Assembly: GCF_003236295.1 (NCBI RefSeq)
Contig: NZ_POTW01000019.1
Coordinates: 1 to 64,000 of the forward strand
DNA: 64,000 nucleotides
From: Jiangella anatolica
Lineage (GTDB): Bacteria > Actinomycetota > Actinomycetes > Jiangellales > Jiangellaceae
Reading direction: 5' to 3'
In this document: positions 8,181 to 16,141 of the stretch, one piece after another
Layout: each line of letters starts with the position of its first letter
Position numbering within the stretch: position 1 is the stretch's first letter
The notes under the pieces: model-generated
Told to the model about the DNA's origin: nothing
The model's input: only the letters and a program-made list of their open reading frames with translations
The model's database searches: none
Made by a program: the position numbers and the translations under genes

Positions 8181-10288
8181 ACCGCGGTCAGCTCCAGGGT
8201 GAGGACCTGGCCGGGGTTGAGCGGCGCGGCCTGCAGGCCGGCCGTCGCGAGCACGCGGCCGGGCAGCTCCACCGTGCCGGCCTCCAGCCAGGCCGCCGGC
8301 CGGGCCCAACGGGGCAGCGCGCTGCTCAACCCCGCGACCGGCGTCACGCGATAGGTGACGTCGGGGTCGAGGCCGGGCAGCCGCAGCCGCGGCGGGATGT
8401 CCACCGTCATCGTCTCCAGCGCGACATAGGCGAACACCGCATGGCCAGGGCCCACGACGCCGTGGAGGACGTGGGCGTCGTCGGTGTCGGCGCGGACGAC
8501 GCGGCCGGTGTGCAGGAGCGGACGCAGCCGCTTGTAGGTGGCCGCCCACTCGCGCAGCAGCGACAGCTCGGCGGGCGAGCACTCGGTGATGTCCCACTCG
8601 ATGCCGGCGTGCCCGAACAACGCGGTCGCGCACCGCAGCTCCAGCTCCGTCACCCGGCCCGACACGTGGGTGTGCGACGGGCCGACGTGGGCGCCGATCA
8701 GCTCCGGCGGCAGCAGCAGCGACGTCCACCGCTGGATGGCCTGCCGGTCCAGCGGGTCGTTGCTGTCCGACGCCCACACGCGGTCGGTGCGCTGCAGGAT
8801 CCCGAGGTCGACCCGGGCCCCGCCGGACGAGCACGACTCGATCTCCAGCGACGGGTGCCGCGACCGCAGCTCGTCCAGCAGCCGGTACACGGCGGCGGTC
8901 TGCTCGTGCACGCCCGCGTGCCCGTCGTGGACGGCCTCCAGCAGGTCGCGGTTGTGGTCCCACTTGAGGTAGTCGATCGCGTACTCGCCGACCAGCTTGT
9001 CCAGCCGCTCCAGCAGGTACGCGTAGGCGTCGGGGTTGGCGACGTCGACGGTGTGCTGGTTGCGCCACGGGCGCGGCAGCCGGTCGGGGTCGCTGAGCAG
9101 CCAGTCCGGGTGCTCCTCGACCAGCCGCGACCGCGGGTTCGCCATCTCCGGCTCCACCCACAGGCCGAACTGCATCCCCAGCGAGCGAACATGCGAGACC
9201 AGCGGGTGCAGCCCGTCCGGCCAGACGTCGGGGTCGACGTACCAGTCGCCGAGGCCGCCCAGGTCGTCGCGGCGGCCGAGGAACCAGCCGTCGTCGACGA
9301 CGAAGCGCTCGACGCCGACGGCGGCGGCCCGGTCCGCGAGCCCGCGCAACCGGTCGAGGTCGTGGTCGAAGTAGACGGCCTCCCAGGTGTTCAGCACCAG
9401 CGGACGCGGCGTCGACGGGTGCGACGGACGGGCGCGCAGCGACGCGTGCAGCCGCGCCGAGAGCCCGTCCAGCCCCGCGTCCGAGTACACGAAGTAGACG
9501 TCCGGCGTCGCGTACGTCTCCCCCGGCGCCAGCACCACCTCGCCGGCGGCGAGCAGCTCACCGGCGCCCAGCGTCGACCAGCCCTCGGCCAGTCGCTCGG
9601 CGTCGTGAACCGTCCAGCCGCTCCAGCCGGCGTGCACGCCCCACACCTCGCCGGACCCGAACCCGAACCCGGCCGAGCCCGCCACCAGCAGCCCGGTGTG
9701 CGAGTGGCCGGTGCGCCCGCGCCGGGTCTCCAGCGATCGGATGCCGGGCAGGAACGCCTCGCGCTGCGGGATCTTCTCCAGTCCCCACCGGCCGCTGAAG
9801 TGCAGCAGCTCGGTGGCGTGGTCCGGCACCGGCAGGACGGCGCGCAGGCCCTCCATCGACCACGGCGTGCCGCCCTCGTTGTGCAGCGTGTGCCGCACCC
9901 GCAGCACCCCGGCGTCGTCCAGCACGAGCGAGCTCACGACCCGGATGCCCGCGGCCGCGTCCCGCGAGACGATCTCGGCGGCCGCACCGTCGGAGGACGA
10001 CACCGACTCGGGGACCAGCCGCAGGTGCGGATACGCGCGCTCCCGGTCGCCGGAGATCGCCGGCCGCCCCACCCAGCCGTCGGCCTGCGCCGGCAGCAGC
10101 GACGGCGCAGCCGGGTCGGCCGGCGCCCCGCCGCGCCGGCCGGGCACCGCCGCGGCCCGCAGCGCCGAGGCGTCGACCCCTGGACCCAGGTCGGCGCCCC
10201 AGTGCAGCACCCGCGGCAGCCACGGCGTGTCCAGGTCCAGCACCAGGCCGGCGCCGGCCCGGGCCAGCACCACCATCCGGTCGTCCAT
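8177..10288 (-). CDS. GH36 alpha-galactosidase
   Basis: A 703-residue glycoside hydrolase of family 36: N-terminal beta-supersandwich, central TIM barrel and C-terminal beta domain. The nucleophile is Asp444 in YLKWDHN and the acid/base Asp508 in WASDSND. The ESCSSGG segment near 484 is the family's substrate loop. There is no signal peptide, so it acts on imported oligosaccharides such as melibiose or raffinose-type sugars. It is the last gene of the minus-strand ABC import operon, 61 bases after the lyase, with GAGGGG nine bases before the ATG. Some GH36 enzymes are alpha-N-acetylgalactosaminidases, so the exact sugar is open. Confidence 0.93.
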   Translation of the reverse strand: MDDRMVVLARAGAGLVLDLDTPWLPRVLHWGADLGPGVDASALRAAAVPGRRGGAPADPAAPSLLPAQADGWVGRPAISGDRERAYPHLRLVPESVSSSDGAAAEIVSRDAAAGIRVVSSLVLDDAGVLRVRHTLHNEGGTPWSMEGLRAVLPVPDHATELLHFSGRWGLEKIPQREAFLPGIRSLETRRGRTGHSHTGLLVAGSAGFGFGSGEVWGVHAGWSGWTVHDAERLAEGWSTLGAGELLAAGEVVLAPGETYATPDVYFVYSDAGLDGLSARLHASLRARPSHPSTPRPLVLNTWEAVYFDHDLDRLRGLADRAAAVGVERFVVDDGWFLGRRDDLGGLGDWYVDPDVWPDGLHPLVSHVRSLGMQFGLWVEPEMANPRSRLVEEHPDWLLSDPDRLPRPWRNQHTVDVANPDAYAYLLERLDKLVGEYAIDYLKWDHNRDLLEAVHDGHAGVHEQTAAVYRLLDELRSRHPSLEIESCSSGGARVDLGILQRTDRVWASDSNDPLDRQAIQRWTSLLLPPELIGAHVGPSHTHVSGRVTELELRCATALFGHAGIEWDITECSPAELSLLREWAATYKRLRPLLHTGRVVRADTDDAHVLHGVVGPGHAVFAYVALETMTVDIPPRLRLPGLDPDVTYRVTPVAGLSSALPRWARPAAWLEAGTVELPGRVLATAGLQAAPLNPGQVLTLELTAV

Positions 10289-10349
10289 CGAGCGATCCCC
10301 TCACGCGGCCGCGAACGTCCGGATCAGCCTGTCAGACCGCTCGCGACGC

Positions 10350-11243
10350 TCAGGAGGCGACCGCCTTCAACTCCTCGACCAGCCCGTCGACGGCGGCGAC
10401 GGCGTCCGGGCTCAGCCGGCCCCACGGCGCCCGGGCCGCGCCGGCGTCCGGGCCGAACCGGTTGATCAGCTCCTTGACGACGGGGATCGAGCCCCACCGG
10501 TCGGCCACCGTCGCGATGGATCGGAACGGCCGGTGCAGCTCCAGCGCCGTCTCCACCTCGCCGGCCCGCAGCCGCGCCACGACCTCGCGCGCCACCGGGG
10601 CGAGGATGTTGTAGAGGCTGCCGATCGCGCCGGTCGCGCCGCAGGCGACGCCGGCCGGCAGCAGCTCGTCCCGGCCGAAGTAGACCCGGATCCCCTCGGC
10701 GGCCTCGCGGGTGCGCACGTACTCCTGCAGGTCCCCGTCGGTGAACTTGACGGCGCGCAGGGTCGGCACCCGCGTGACGGCCTGCTCGACCACCGCCGAC
10801 GGCGCAGCGCGCAGCCCCGTCATCGACGGGATGTGGTAGTAGCACAGGGGCACGTCGGGCGCCGCGTCGGCGATCGCGGCGAGGTAGTCGACGATCGCCG
10901 TGACCGACGGCGGCTCGCCGTAGAACGGCGCGACGGCGGCGATCAGGTCGACGCCGGCGTCGGCGGCGTGCCGGGCCAGCCGCCGGGCGTCGACGAGGCT
11001 GAGGTCGCCGACGTGCGCGCCCAGCAGCAGCCGGTCGCCGCGGTGCTCGGCCCAGGCGCTGATCAGCTCGGCCCGCTCGTCCACCGTCAGCGCCATCGAC
11101 TCACCGGTGGTCCCGCCGACGAACGCGCCGTCGATGCCGAGCGCGACCAGGTGTTCGGACTGCGCGGGGACCACCTCGGTGGCCAGGCTCTCGTCGGCCC
11201 GGAACGGGGTCGGCGTCGCCGCCCACAGCTCGAACGCGCTCAT
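10350..11243 (-). CDS. DapA/NanA-family aldolase (lyase)
   Basis: A TIM-barrel class I aldolase of the dihydrodipicolinate synthase/N-acetylneuraminate lyase family, 297 residues from ATG 11243. I prefer this start because GAGGAG lies seven bases upstream; the earlier in-frame ATG at 11249 is only one base from it. Visible features are GGTTGES (pyruvate carboxylate site), the catalytic Tyr in CYYHIPS and the Schiff-base lysine in RAVKFTDGD. The YYHIPS and KFTDGD context looks more like sialate or keto-sugar-acid lyases than DapA. Its place between sugar permeases and a galactosidase supports sugar-acid cleavage; the substrate is unknown. Confidence 0.85.
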   Translation of the reverse strand: MSAFELWAATPTPFRADESLATEVVPAQSEHLVALGIDGAFVGGTTGESMALTVDERAELISAWAEHRGDRLLLGAHVGDLSLVDARRLARHAADAGVDLIAAVAPFYGEPPSVTAIVDYLAAIADAAPDVPLCYYHIPSMTGLRAAPSAVVEQAVTRVPTLRAVKFTDGDLQEYVRTREAAEGIRVYFGRDELLPAGVACGATGAIGSLYNILAPVAREVVARLRAGEVETALELHRPFRSIATVADRWGSIPVVKELINRFGPDAGAARAPWGRLSPDAVAAVDGLVEELKAVAS

Positions 11244-11255
11244 GCACATGCTCCT

Positions 11256-12092
11256 CTAGCTCTTGGTGGCACCGGCGGTGAGGCCGCCGACGATGTAGCG
11301 CTGCAGGAAGACGAAGACGACGATGATCGGCAGCGCGACCACGACGGAGACCGCCATCAGGTCGTTCCAGCGGGTCCCGAACGAGTTCGTCAGCCCGGCC
11401 AGCACGACGGTGATCGGCTGCATGCTCTCGTCCGAGGCCAGCGCCAGCCCGAACACGAACTCGCCCCACGCGCCGAGGAAGCTGATGACCGCGACGGTGA
11501 TCAGCCCCGGCGTCGAGACCGGCAGCGCCACCCGCAGGAACGCCGACCAGGTGGTGCAGCCGTCGATCTTGGCCGCCTCGATCACCTCGCCGGGGACGGA
11601 CAGGAAGTACGGCCGCAGGATCGTGATGGCCAGCGGGATCGCCAGCGAGCAGTTCGCCAGGATCAGCCCCGCGAACGAGTTCACCAGCTCGGCCCGGCTG
11701 AAGATCACGAACATCGGCAGCGCGAGGTTGACCGCCGGCACCATCTGCACGACGAGGAACAGCAGCATCAGCAGCGCCACGAACCGGACCCGCAGCCGGG
11801 CCAGCGCGTACGCCGCCGGCACCGCGACCGCCAGCGTCACGATCGTGGTCCCGACGCCGATGACGGTGCTGTTGAGCAGGCCGCGGCCGATCCCGGCATG
11901 GTTGACGACGGTCTCGGTGTACGACGTCAGCGCGATCGGCGACGGGAACAGGTCCGGCGGCGTGGAGAAGATGTCCGACGACCGCTTCAGCGACGTCGCC
12001 AGCATCCAGTACACCGGCAGCAGGTACGCGACGGTGATCAGCACGCCGCCGGCGCTCAGCCAGCGGCGGCGCCGCGCCGCGGTCGCCGTCAC
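11256..12092 (-). CDS. carbohydrate ABC permease, MalG type
   Basis: A 278-residue inner-membrane permease with six hydrophobic segments and the EAA loop (EAAKIDGCTTWSAFLRVALP) that docks the ATPase. The GTG start (12092) overlaps the previous permease stop as GTGA and has GAGGAG seven bases upstream. It pairs with the MalF-type permease and the binding protein upstream. No ATPase is in the operon, so a shared MsiK-type ATPase elsewhere is likely, as is usual in actinobacteria. Confidence 0.92.
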   Translation of the reverse strand: MTATAARRRRWLSAGGVLITVAYLLPVYWMLATSLKRSSDIFSTPPDLFPSPIALTSYTETVVNHAGIGRGLLNSTVIGVGTTIVTLAVAVPAAYALARLRVRFVALLMLLFLVVQMVPAVNLALPMFVIFSRAELVNSFAGLILANCSLAIPLAITILRPYFLSVPGEVIEAAKIDGCTTWSAFLRVALPVSTPGLITVAVISFLGAWGEFVFGLALASDESMQPITVVLAGLTNSFGTRWNDLMAVSVVVALPIIVVFVFLQRYIVGGLTAGATKS

Positions 12093-13027
12093 GACAGCTC
12101 CTCGCGGCGCAGCGAGCGGAAGTAGAACACCGACAGCCCGAGCGGGACGACCAGCATCAGCGTGGTCGCGACGGCGCCGGTGTCGAACCGGAAGTACTCG
12201 AACGCCTCGTTGTAGGCGTAGATCGGCAGGATCATCGTCGCCTCGCCCGGACCGCCGCGGGTCATCAGGAACACCGTGTCGAAGGTCTTGAAGGTGGAGA
12301 TGAAGCAGAGCAGCAGCGCGGTCAGGTTCACCGGCTTGAGCAGCGGCATCGTCACGCTGGTGAACCGCCGCCAGGCGCCGGCGCCGTCGATCTTCGCCGC
12401 CTCGTAGAGCGTGTCCGGGATGCCCTGCAGGCCGGCCAGCAGCAGGATCATGATGAACGGCGTGAACGACCACGCGGTCGCGAACACAACCGCGAACAGC
12501 GCCGGCACCGGCCGGGCCAGCCAGAACAGGTCGCCGTCGATCAGGCCGACCGACTCCAGCAGCGTGTTGATCAGCCCGTAGCTGCCGTCGAGCATCCACC
12601 GCCAGACGTTCGCGCTGACCACCGTCGGCAGGATCCAGGCGAGCAGCAGCAGCGAACGCATGAGGTTGCGGCCGGGGAAGCGCTGGTTGAAGTAGACCGC
12701 CAGCGCCATGCCCAGCGCGAACGCGACGGCGACCGCGAGTCCGGTGTAGAGCAGCGAGATCGCCAGCGCGTGCCAGAACTCGTCGCGGCCCAGCTGGTCG
12801 GCGTAGTTCTCCCAGCCGACCCACTCGCCGCCGCCGTTGACGATCTGGGCGACGCCGACGTCGCGGAAGCTCAGGTCGACGTTGAAGACCAGCGGGTAGA
12901 GCACGGTCGCGGCGACGAAGAGGACCGCGGGGAGGACGAACAGGTGGTCGCCCCAGCGCCGGGCCCGCCGCGGGGCCCGGGCCGGAGTGGTGCTCGCCGT
13001 TCCCGGCGGGGCGACGGTGGTGGTCAC
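12089..13027 (-). CDS. carbohydrate ABC permease, MalF type
   Basis: A 312-residue permease with a charged cytosolic N-terminus, six hydrophobic segments and the EAA loop (YEAAKIDGAGAWRRFTSVTMP). The GTG start overlaps the binding-protein stop (GTGA). It is the first of the two channel subunits of the importer fed by the lipoprotein encoded at 13024-14289. Substrate is inferred to be a galactoside only from the downstream GH36 gene. Confidence 0.92.
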   Translation of the reverse strand: MTTTVAPPGTASTTPARAPRRARRWGDHLFVLPAVLFVAATVLYPLVFNVDLSFRDVGVAQIVNGGGEWVGWENYADQLGRDEFWHALAISLLYTGLAVAVAFALGMALAVYFNQRFPGRNLMRSLLLLAWILPTVVSANVWRWMLDGSYGLINTLLESVGLIDGDLFWLARPVPALFAVVFATAWSFTPFIMILLLAGLQGIPDTLYEAAKIDGAGAWRRFTSVTMPLLKPVNLTALLLCFISTFKTFDTVFLMTRGGPGEATMILPIYAYNEAFEYFRFDTGAVATTLMLVVPLGLSVFYFRSLRREELS

Positions 13028-14289
13028 TCGACGTTCGCCAGCGCCTCGTCGATCTGGCCCTGCGCCTCGGCGAGCGCGTCCGGGACGCTCGTCCCGCCGC
13101 CGGCCGCGGCCTGCAGCGCGCCCTGGATCCGGGTGAGCACCTCCGACGACGCGGCCGCGAGGTCACCCTCCGGCGCCCACGCCTGCTGCAGCTGCTCGGC
13201 GAAGATGGCCCGGACCGGGTCGTCGCCGGTGTCGACGTCGTCGCGCGCGGCCAGCTTGTTCCGCTCCGGCAGGTACTCGGCCAGGACGTCGGGCTGCTGC
13301 ATCCACGCGATGACGTCCCACGCGGCGTCCGCGTTCTCCGTCGTCGTGCTGATGGCGAGGTTCTCCTGGCTGAGGAACGTCGCGGCCTGGACGTCGGACG
13401 GCAGCAGCGCGACGTTCCACTGCAGCTCCGGGTTCTCCTCGGCCAGGATGCTGAGGTACGTCGCCGAGTTGATCATCATGGCAGCCTGGCCGTTGGCGAA
13501 CTGGTTCTTGACGTCCTCCTCGTTCCAGGTGAGGACGCCGCTGGAGACCGCGCCGCCGGCGATCATGTCCGTGAACTGGCCCAGCGCGGTGGCGCCGGCC
13601 TCGGTGTCGACGTCGGCCGGGTCGCCGCCGGCCGCCAGCAGCCGGATCACCAGCGCCGTCGCGCCCTCGTCACCCTCGATGCCGCTGAAGGCCAGGCCGT
13701 AGCGCTCGCCGTCGGACAGCTGGGTGGCGTACTCCTGCATCTGCGCCCACGTGGTCGGCGGCTGCAGGCCGGCCTCGGCCAGCATCGTCTCGTTGTAGTA
13801 GACGGCGTACGCGTCGGCCACGTGCGGGATCGCGTAGGTGGCGCCGTCGGCCTGGGTGGTCTCCCAGCCGGTCTCGAAGTAGCGGTCGGCCTCGCCCCAC
13901 TCCTCGACCCGGTCGCTGAGGTCCTGGATGACGCCGGCGTCGGCCAGCGCCTGCGTGGTGAAGCCGTTGATCAGCGCGATGTCCGGCAGGTCGCCGCCGG
14001 CCGCGGACTGCAGCAGCGTGCGGGTGAAGTCGCCGAACGGGATGTGCCGCACCTCGATCGTGACGCCCTCGTGCTCCTCCTCGTACCGGTCGACGAGGTT
14101 CTCGAACGCCGCGCCGGTGGGTGTGTCCGGAGTGCCGTAGTAGTGCCACAGCGACAGCGTCGTGCTGCCGCCGTCGCCGCTGGTCTCGTCGTCGGAGCCG
14201 CCGCCGCACGCGGTGAGCAGTGCCGCCGCGGCGAGCACCCCCACCGCCCGTGCCGTCCATGCGGCCGACCGCCCGCCTGTCCTGCCCAT
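13024..14289 (-). CDS. extracellular sugar-binding lipoprotein
   Basis: A 421-residue lipoprotein. I use the ATG at 14289, eight bases after GGGAGG; the frame is open further upstream. The signal peptide ends in the lipobox LLTAC, and the Cys is followed by a Gly/Asp-rich linker. The rest is a family 1 solute-binding protein (SLWHYYGTPDTPTGAAFENL at the start of the mature domain). It captures sugar outside the cell and delivers it to the two permeases whose genes overlap downstream. It is the first gene of a five-gene operon ending in the alpha-galactosidase. Confidence 0.92.
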   Translation of the reverse strand: MGRTGGRSAAWTARAVGVLAAAALLTACGGGSDDETSGDGGSTTLSLWHYYGTPDTPTGAAFENLVDRYEEEHEGVTIEVRHIPFGDFTRTLLQSAAGGDLPDIALINGFTTQALADAGVIQDLSDRVEEWGEADRYFETGWETTQADGATYAIPHVADAYAVYYNETMLAEAGLQPPTTWAQMQEYATQLSDGERYGLAFSGIEGDEGATALVIRLLAAGGDPADVDTEAGATALGQFTDMIAGGAVSSGVLTWNEEDVKNQFANGQAAMMINSATYLSILAEENPELQWNVALLPSDVQAATFLSQENLAISTTTENADAAWDVIAWMQQPDVLAEYLPERNKLAARDDVDTGDDPVRAIFAEQLQQAWAPEGDLAAASSEVLTRIQGALQAAAGGGTSVPDALAEAQGQIDEALANVE

Positions 14290-14396
14290 GACACCTCCCT
14301 GTGTCCGCGAATCGCGCCTCGCCGAGACAGTAGTCAGATATCCCATATCCCGTCAATGGGCGGATCTGCGAGGGCAGATCCCGAGGAGTGAGGAGC

Positions 14397-14909
14397 TCAG
14401 CCAACCGGGCCGCCGGCCACGTAGATCACCTGCCCGGTGACGAAGCCGGCATCCGGGCTGATCAGGTACGACGCGGTGTGCGCGATGTCGTCGGGGTAGC
14501 CGACCCGGCCCGCCCGCTGGTGCTCCTCGATGGTCCGGCCCACCCGCCGCGCGCTGGCCGCCGTCATGTCGGTGGCGATGAAGCCGGGCCCGATCGCGTT
14601 GACGGTGACGCCGTGCGGTGCGAGCTCCAACGCCAGCGACTTGGTGAAGCCGAGCAGCCCCGCCTTGGCGCTGGAGTAGTGCGACCGGCCGTCGTCGCCG
14701 AGCGCGGAGATGCTGGAGATGTTGACGATGCGTCCCCAGCCCGCGGCGACGAGGTGCCCGACGACCGCGCGGGTGACGAGAAATGGCCGCGCAGGTTGAT
14801 GCCGAGCATGTGGTCCCACTGCTCGACGGTCATCTCGGTGATGGGCGCGACCGGGCCGGCGGCACGACCGCCGGCGGAGGCGATGGCGGCCGGGTCATGG
14901 GCAGCAGCG
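14397..14909 (-). pseudogene. decayed short-chain dehydrogenase (SDR)
   Basis: The C-terminal two-thirds of an SDR is readable: EMTVEQWDHMLGINLRGHF in one frame, then, after a one-base shift near 14780, LVTRAVVGHLVAAGWGRIVN in another. The active-site serine region (NISSISAL), the YxxxK pair (HYSSAKAG) and the C-terminus are intact. The Rossmann glycine motif and NNAG segment are missing: homology stops where an 18-bp inverted repeat begins at 14910. It therefore has both a 5' truncation and a frameshift. A sequencing error could explain the shift but not the missing 5' end. Confidence 0.82.
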
Positions 14910-14967
14910 TCCCATGATCATCAACCTTCGGTGCTGCCCAGACGACGCGAAAGGTTGATGATCATGG
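14910..14967. terminator. 18-bp perfect inverted repeat
   Basis: Arms 14910-14927 (CCCATGATCATCAACCTT) and 14950-14967 are perfectly complementary with a 22-base loop. The right arm contains the stop codon of the dehydrogenase gene (14962), so it can act as that gene's terminator, though no T-tract follows. It also abuts the truncated SDR and could mark a rearrangement point. Confidence 0.7.
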
Positions 14968-16011
14968 GGCGCCCGGGAATCGGAGCACCACCTGCAGCGC
15001 CTCGGCCGGCCGGCGATCCAGCAGTTCGAACGCGCCGGCCACCTCCGTCACCGGCATGACGTGCGACACGAGCGGCGCGACGTCCACCGCGCCGGACGCG
15101 ACCAGCGACATCACCACCGACAGCAGCCGGTCGTGGTTCCACCGGTCGCCGAGTGCCCGCGGCGTGCCGCTGATCTGGCTGGCCACGATCTCGACCCGGT
15201 TGTGGTGGAACTCCTCGCCGAGCCGCAGCCCGGCCCCGTCGCCCTGGTAGAAGCCGGCCGCTACGACGCGGCCGCCCGGGCGGACGGAGCGGATCGCCTC
15301 GTGCAGCGCCCGGTAGCTGCCGCTCAGCTCGATCGCCGTGTCCGCGCCGGCGCCGCCGGTGACCGTCCGCACCGCCACCGCCGCACCGCCGGCCACGTCG
15401 GCCGGGACCGCCTGCACGGCGCCGAACCGGGACGCCAGCGCGACCCGGTCGGCCAGCCCGTCGACCGCCGTCACCGACGCGCCGTTGAGCCCGGCCAGCC
15501 GCGTGGCCAGCAGCCCGATGACGCCCTGGCCGAAGATCGCCACGTGCTCGCCGAGGTGCACGTCGGCGGCGAGCACGGCGTTGAGCGCGATCGCGCCGAC
15601 CCGGGCGAACACGCCGTGCACCGGGTCGACGCCGGCCGGGAGCAGCCGCCGGGCCGCGATCGCCGCGGGCACGACGGTCTCGGCGCGGTGCCCCCAGATG
15701 CCGTAGACCACGTCGCCGACTCGCGGCGACGTCACGTCCGGCGCGACCTCGGTGACCTGGCCGACCTCCTGGTAGCCCCAGCCCGAGACCGGATAGGAGA
15801 ACGCCGGCGCGCCCTCGGTGAACAGCCGCGCCGCCGCGTCCCAGGTCTTGTTCAGGTACGGGTTGGAGCCGCGGTAGGCGGTCAGCTCGGTGCCGGCGGA
15901 GATGCCGGAGTACCAGGTGGCGATGCGGACCTGCCCCGCGCCCAGCGGCGACGACGGCTCGTCGGCCACGCCGACCTCACGCGGACCGGTGAACTGCACG
16001 ACGAGCGGCAT
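14962..16011 (-). CDS. medium-chain dehydrogenase (zinc-type fold, no zinc motif)
   Basis: A 349-residue MDR-superfamily oxidoreductase: an N-terminal GroES-like domain (WYSGISAGTELTAYRGSNP) followed by a Rossmann domain (AIFGQGVIGLLATRLAGLNG, with Asp after VTAV for NAD). The usual GHE zinc motif and structural Cys cluster are absent, as in a subgroup related to threonine/sorbitol dehydrogenase-like and BchC-like proteins. It is divergent from a sugar ABC operon across a short AT-rich promoter region and may oxidise the sugar or polyol imported by it. Substrate unknown. Confidence 0.85.
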   Translation of the reverse strand: MPLVVQFTGPREVGVADEPSSPLGAGQVRIATWYSGISAGTELTAYRGSNPYLNKTWDAAARLFTEGAPAFSYPVSGWGYQEVGQVTEVAPDVTSPRVGDVVYGIWGHRAETVVPAAIAARRLLPAGVDPVHGVFARVGAIALNAVLAADVHLGEHVAIFGQGVIGLLATRLAGLNGASVTAVDGLADRVALASRFGAVQAVPADVAGGAAVAVRTVTGGAGADTAIELSGSYRALHEAIRSVRPGGRVVAAGFYQGDGAGLRLGEEFHHNRVEIVASQISGTPRALGDRWNHDRLLSVVMSLVASGAVDVAPLVSHVMPVTEVAGAFELLDRRPAEALQVVLRFPGAP

Positions 16012-16037
16012 CAGACACCCCTACTTCGGTTGAATGT

Positions 16038-16086
16038 AATTGTGTCGGACGGTCAGGCGAATTATGTCTTGTCATCGGACATTATT
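16038..16086. promoter_or_regulatory. three AATTRTGTC-like half-sites, candidate operator
   Basis: The AT-rich divergent region holds AATTGTGTC (16038-16046), AATTATGTC (16060-16068) and, on the minus strand, AATAATGTC (16078-16086). The first two are 22 bp apart, about two helical turns, and the first and third face each other. Position between the dehydrogenase and the ABC operon makes it a likely site for the ROK regulator encoded at 19415. Confidence 0.5.
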
Positions 16087-16141
16087 AGGTGTTTCATGGC
16101 CGTAACCCAAGAGCTGGCACTCTCGACGATGAGAGGTTCGC

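Noticed and set aside
11256-13166. A 636-codon fusion of a shadow reading and the MalG-type permease
   Set aside because: Only the part after GTG 12092 has permease features; the rest is the other permease read out of frame.
14397-14819. Intact short SDR gene starting MGPHARHQPARPFLVTRA
   Set aside because: The first dozen residues of this frame come from the out-of-frame part; the proper SDR sequence continues in another frame upstream, so this is a frameshifted remnant.
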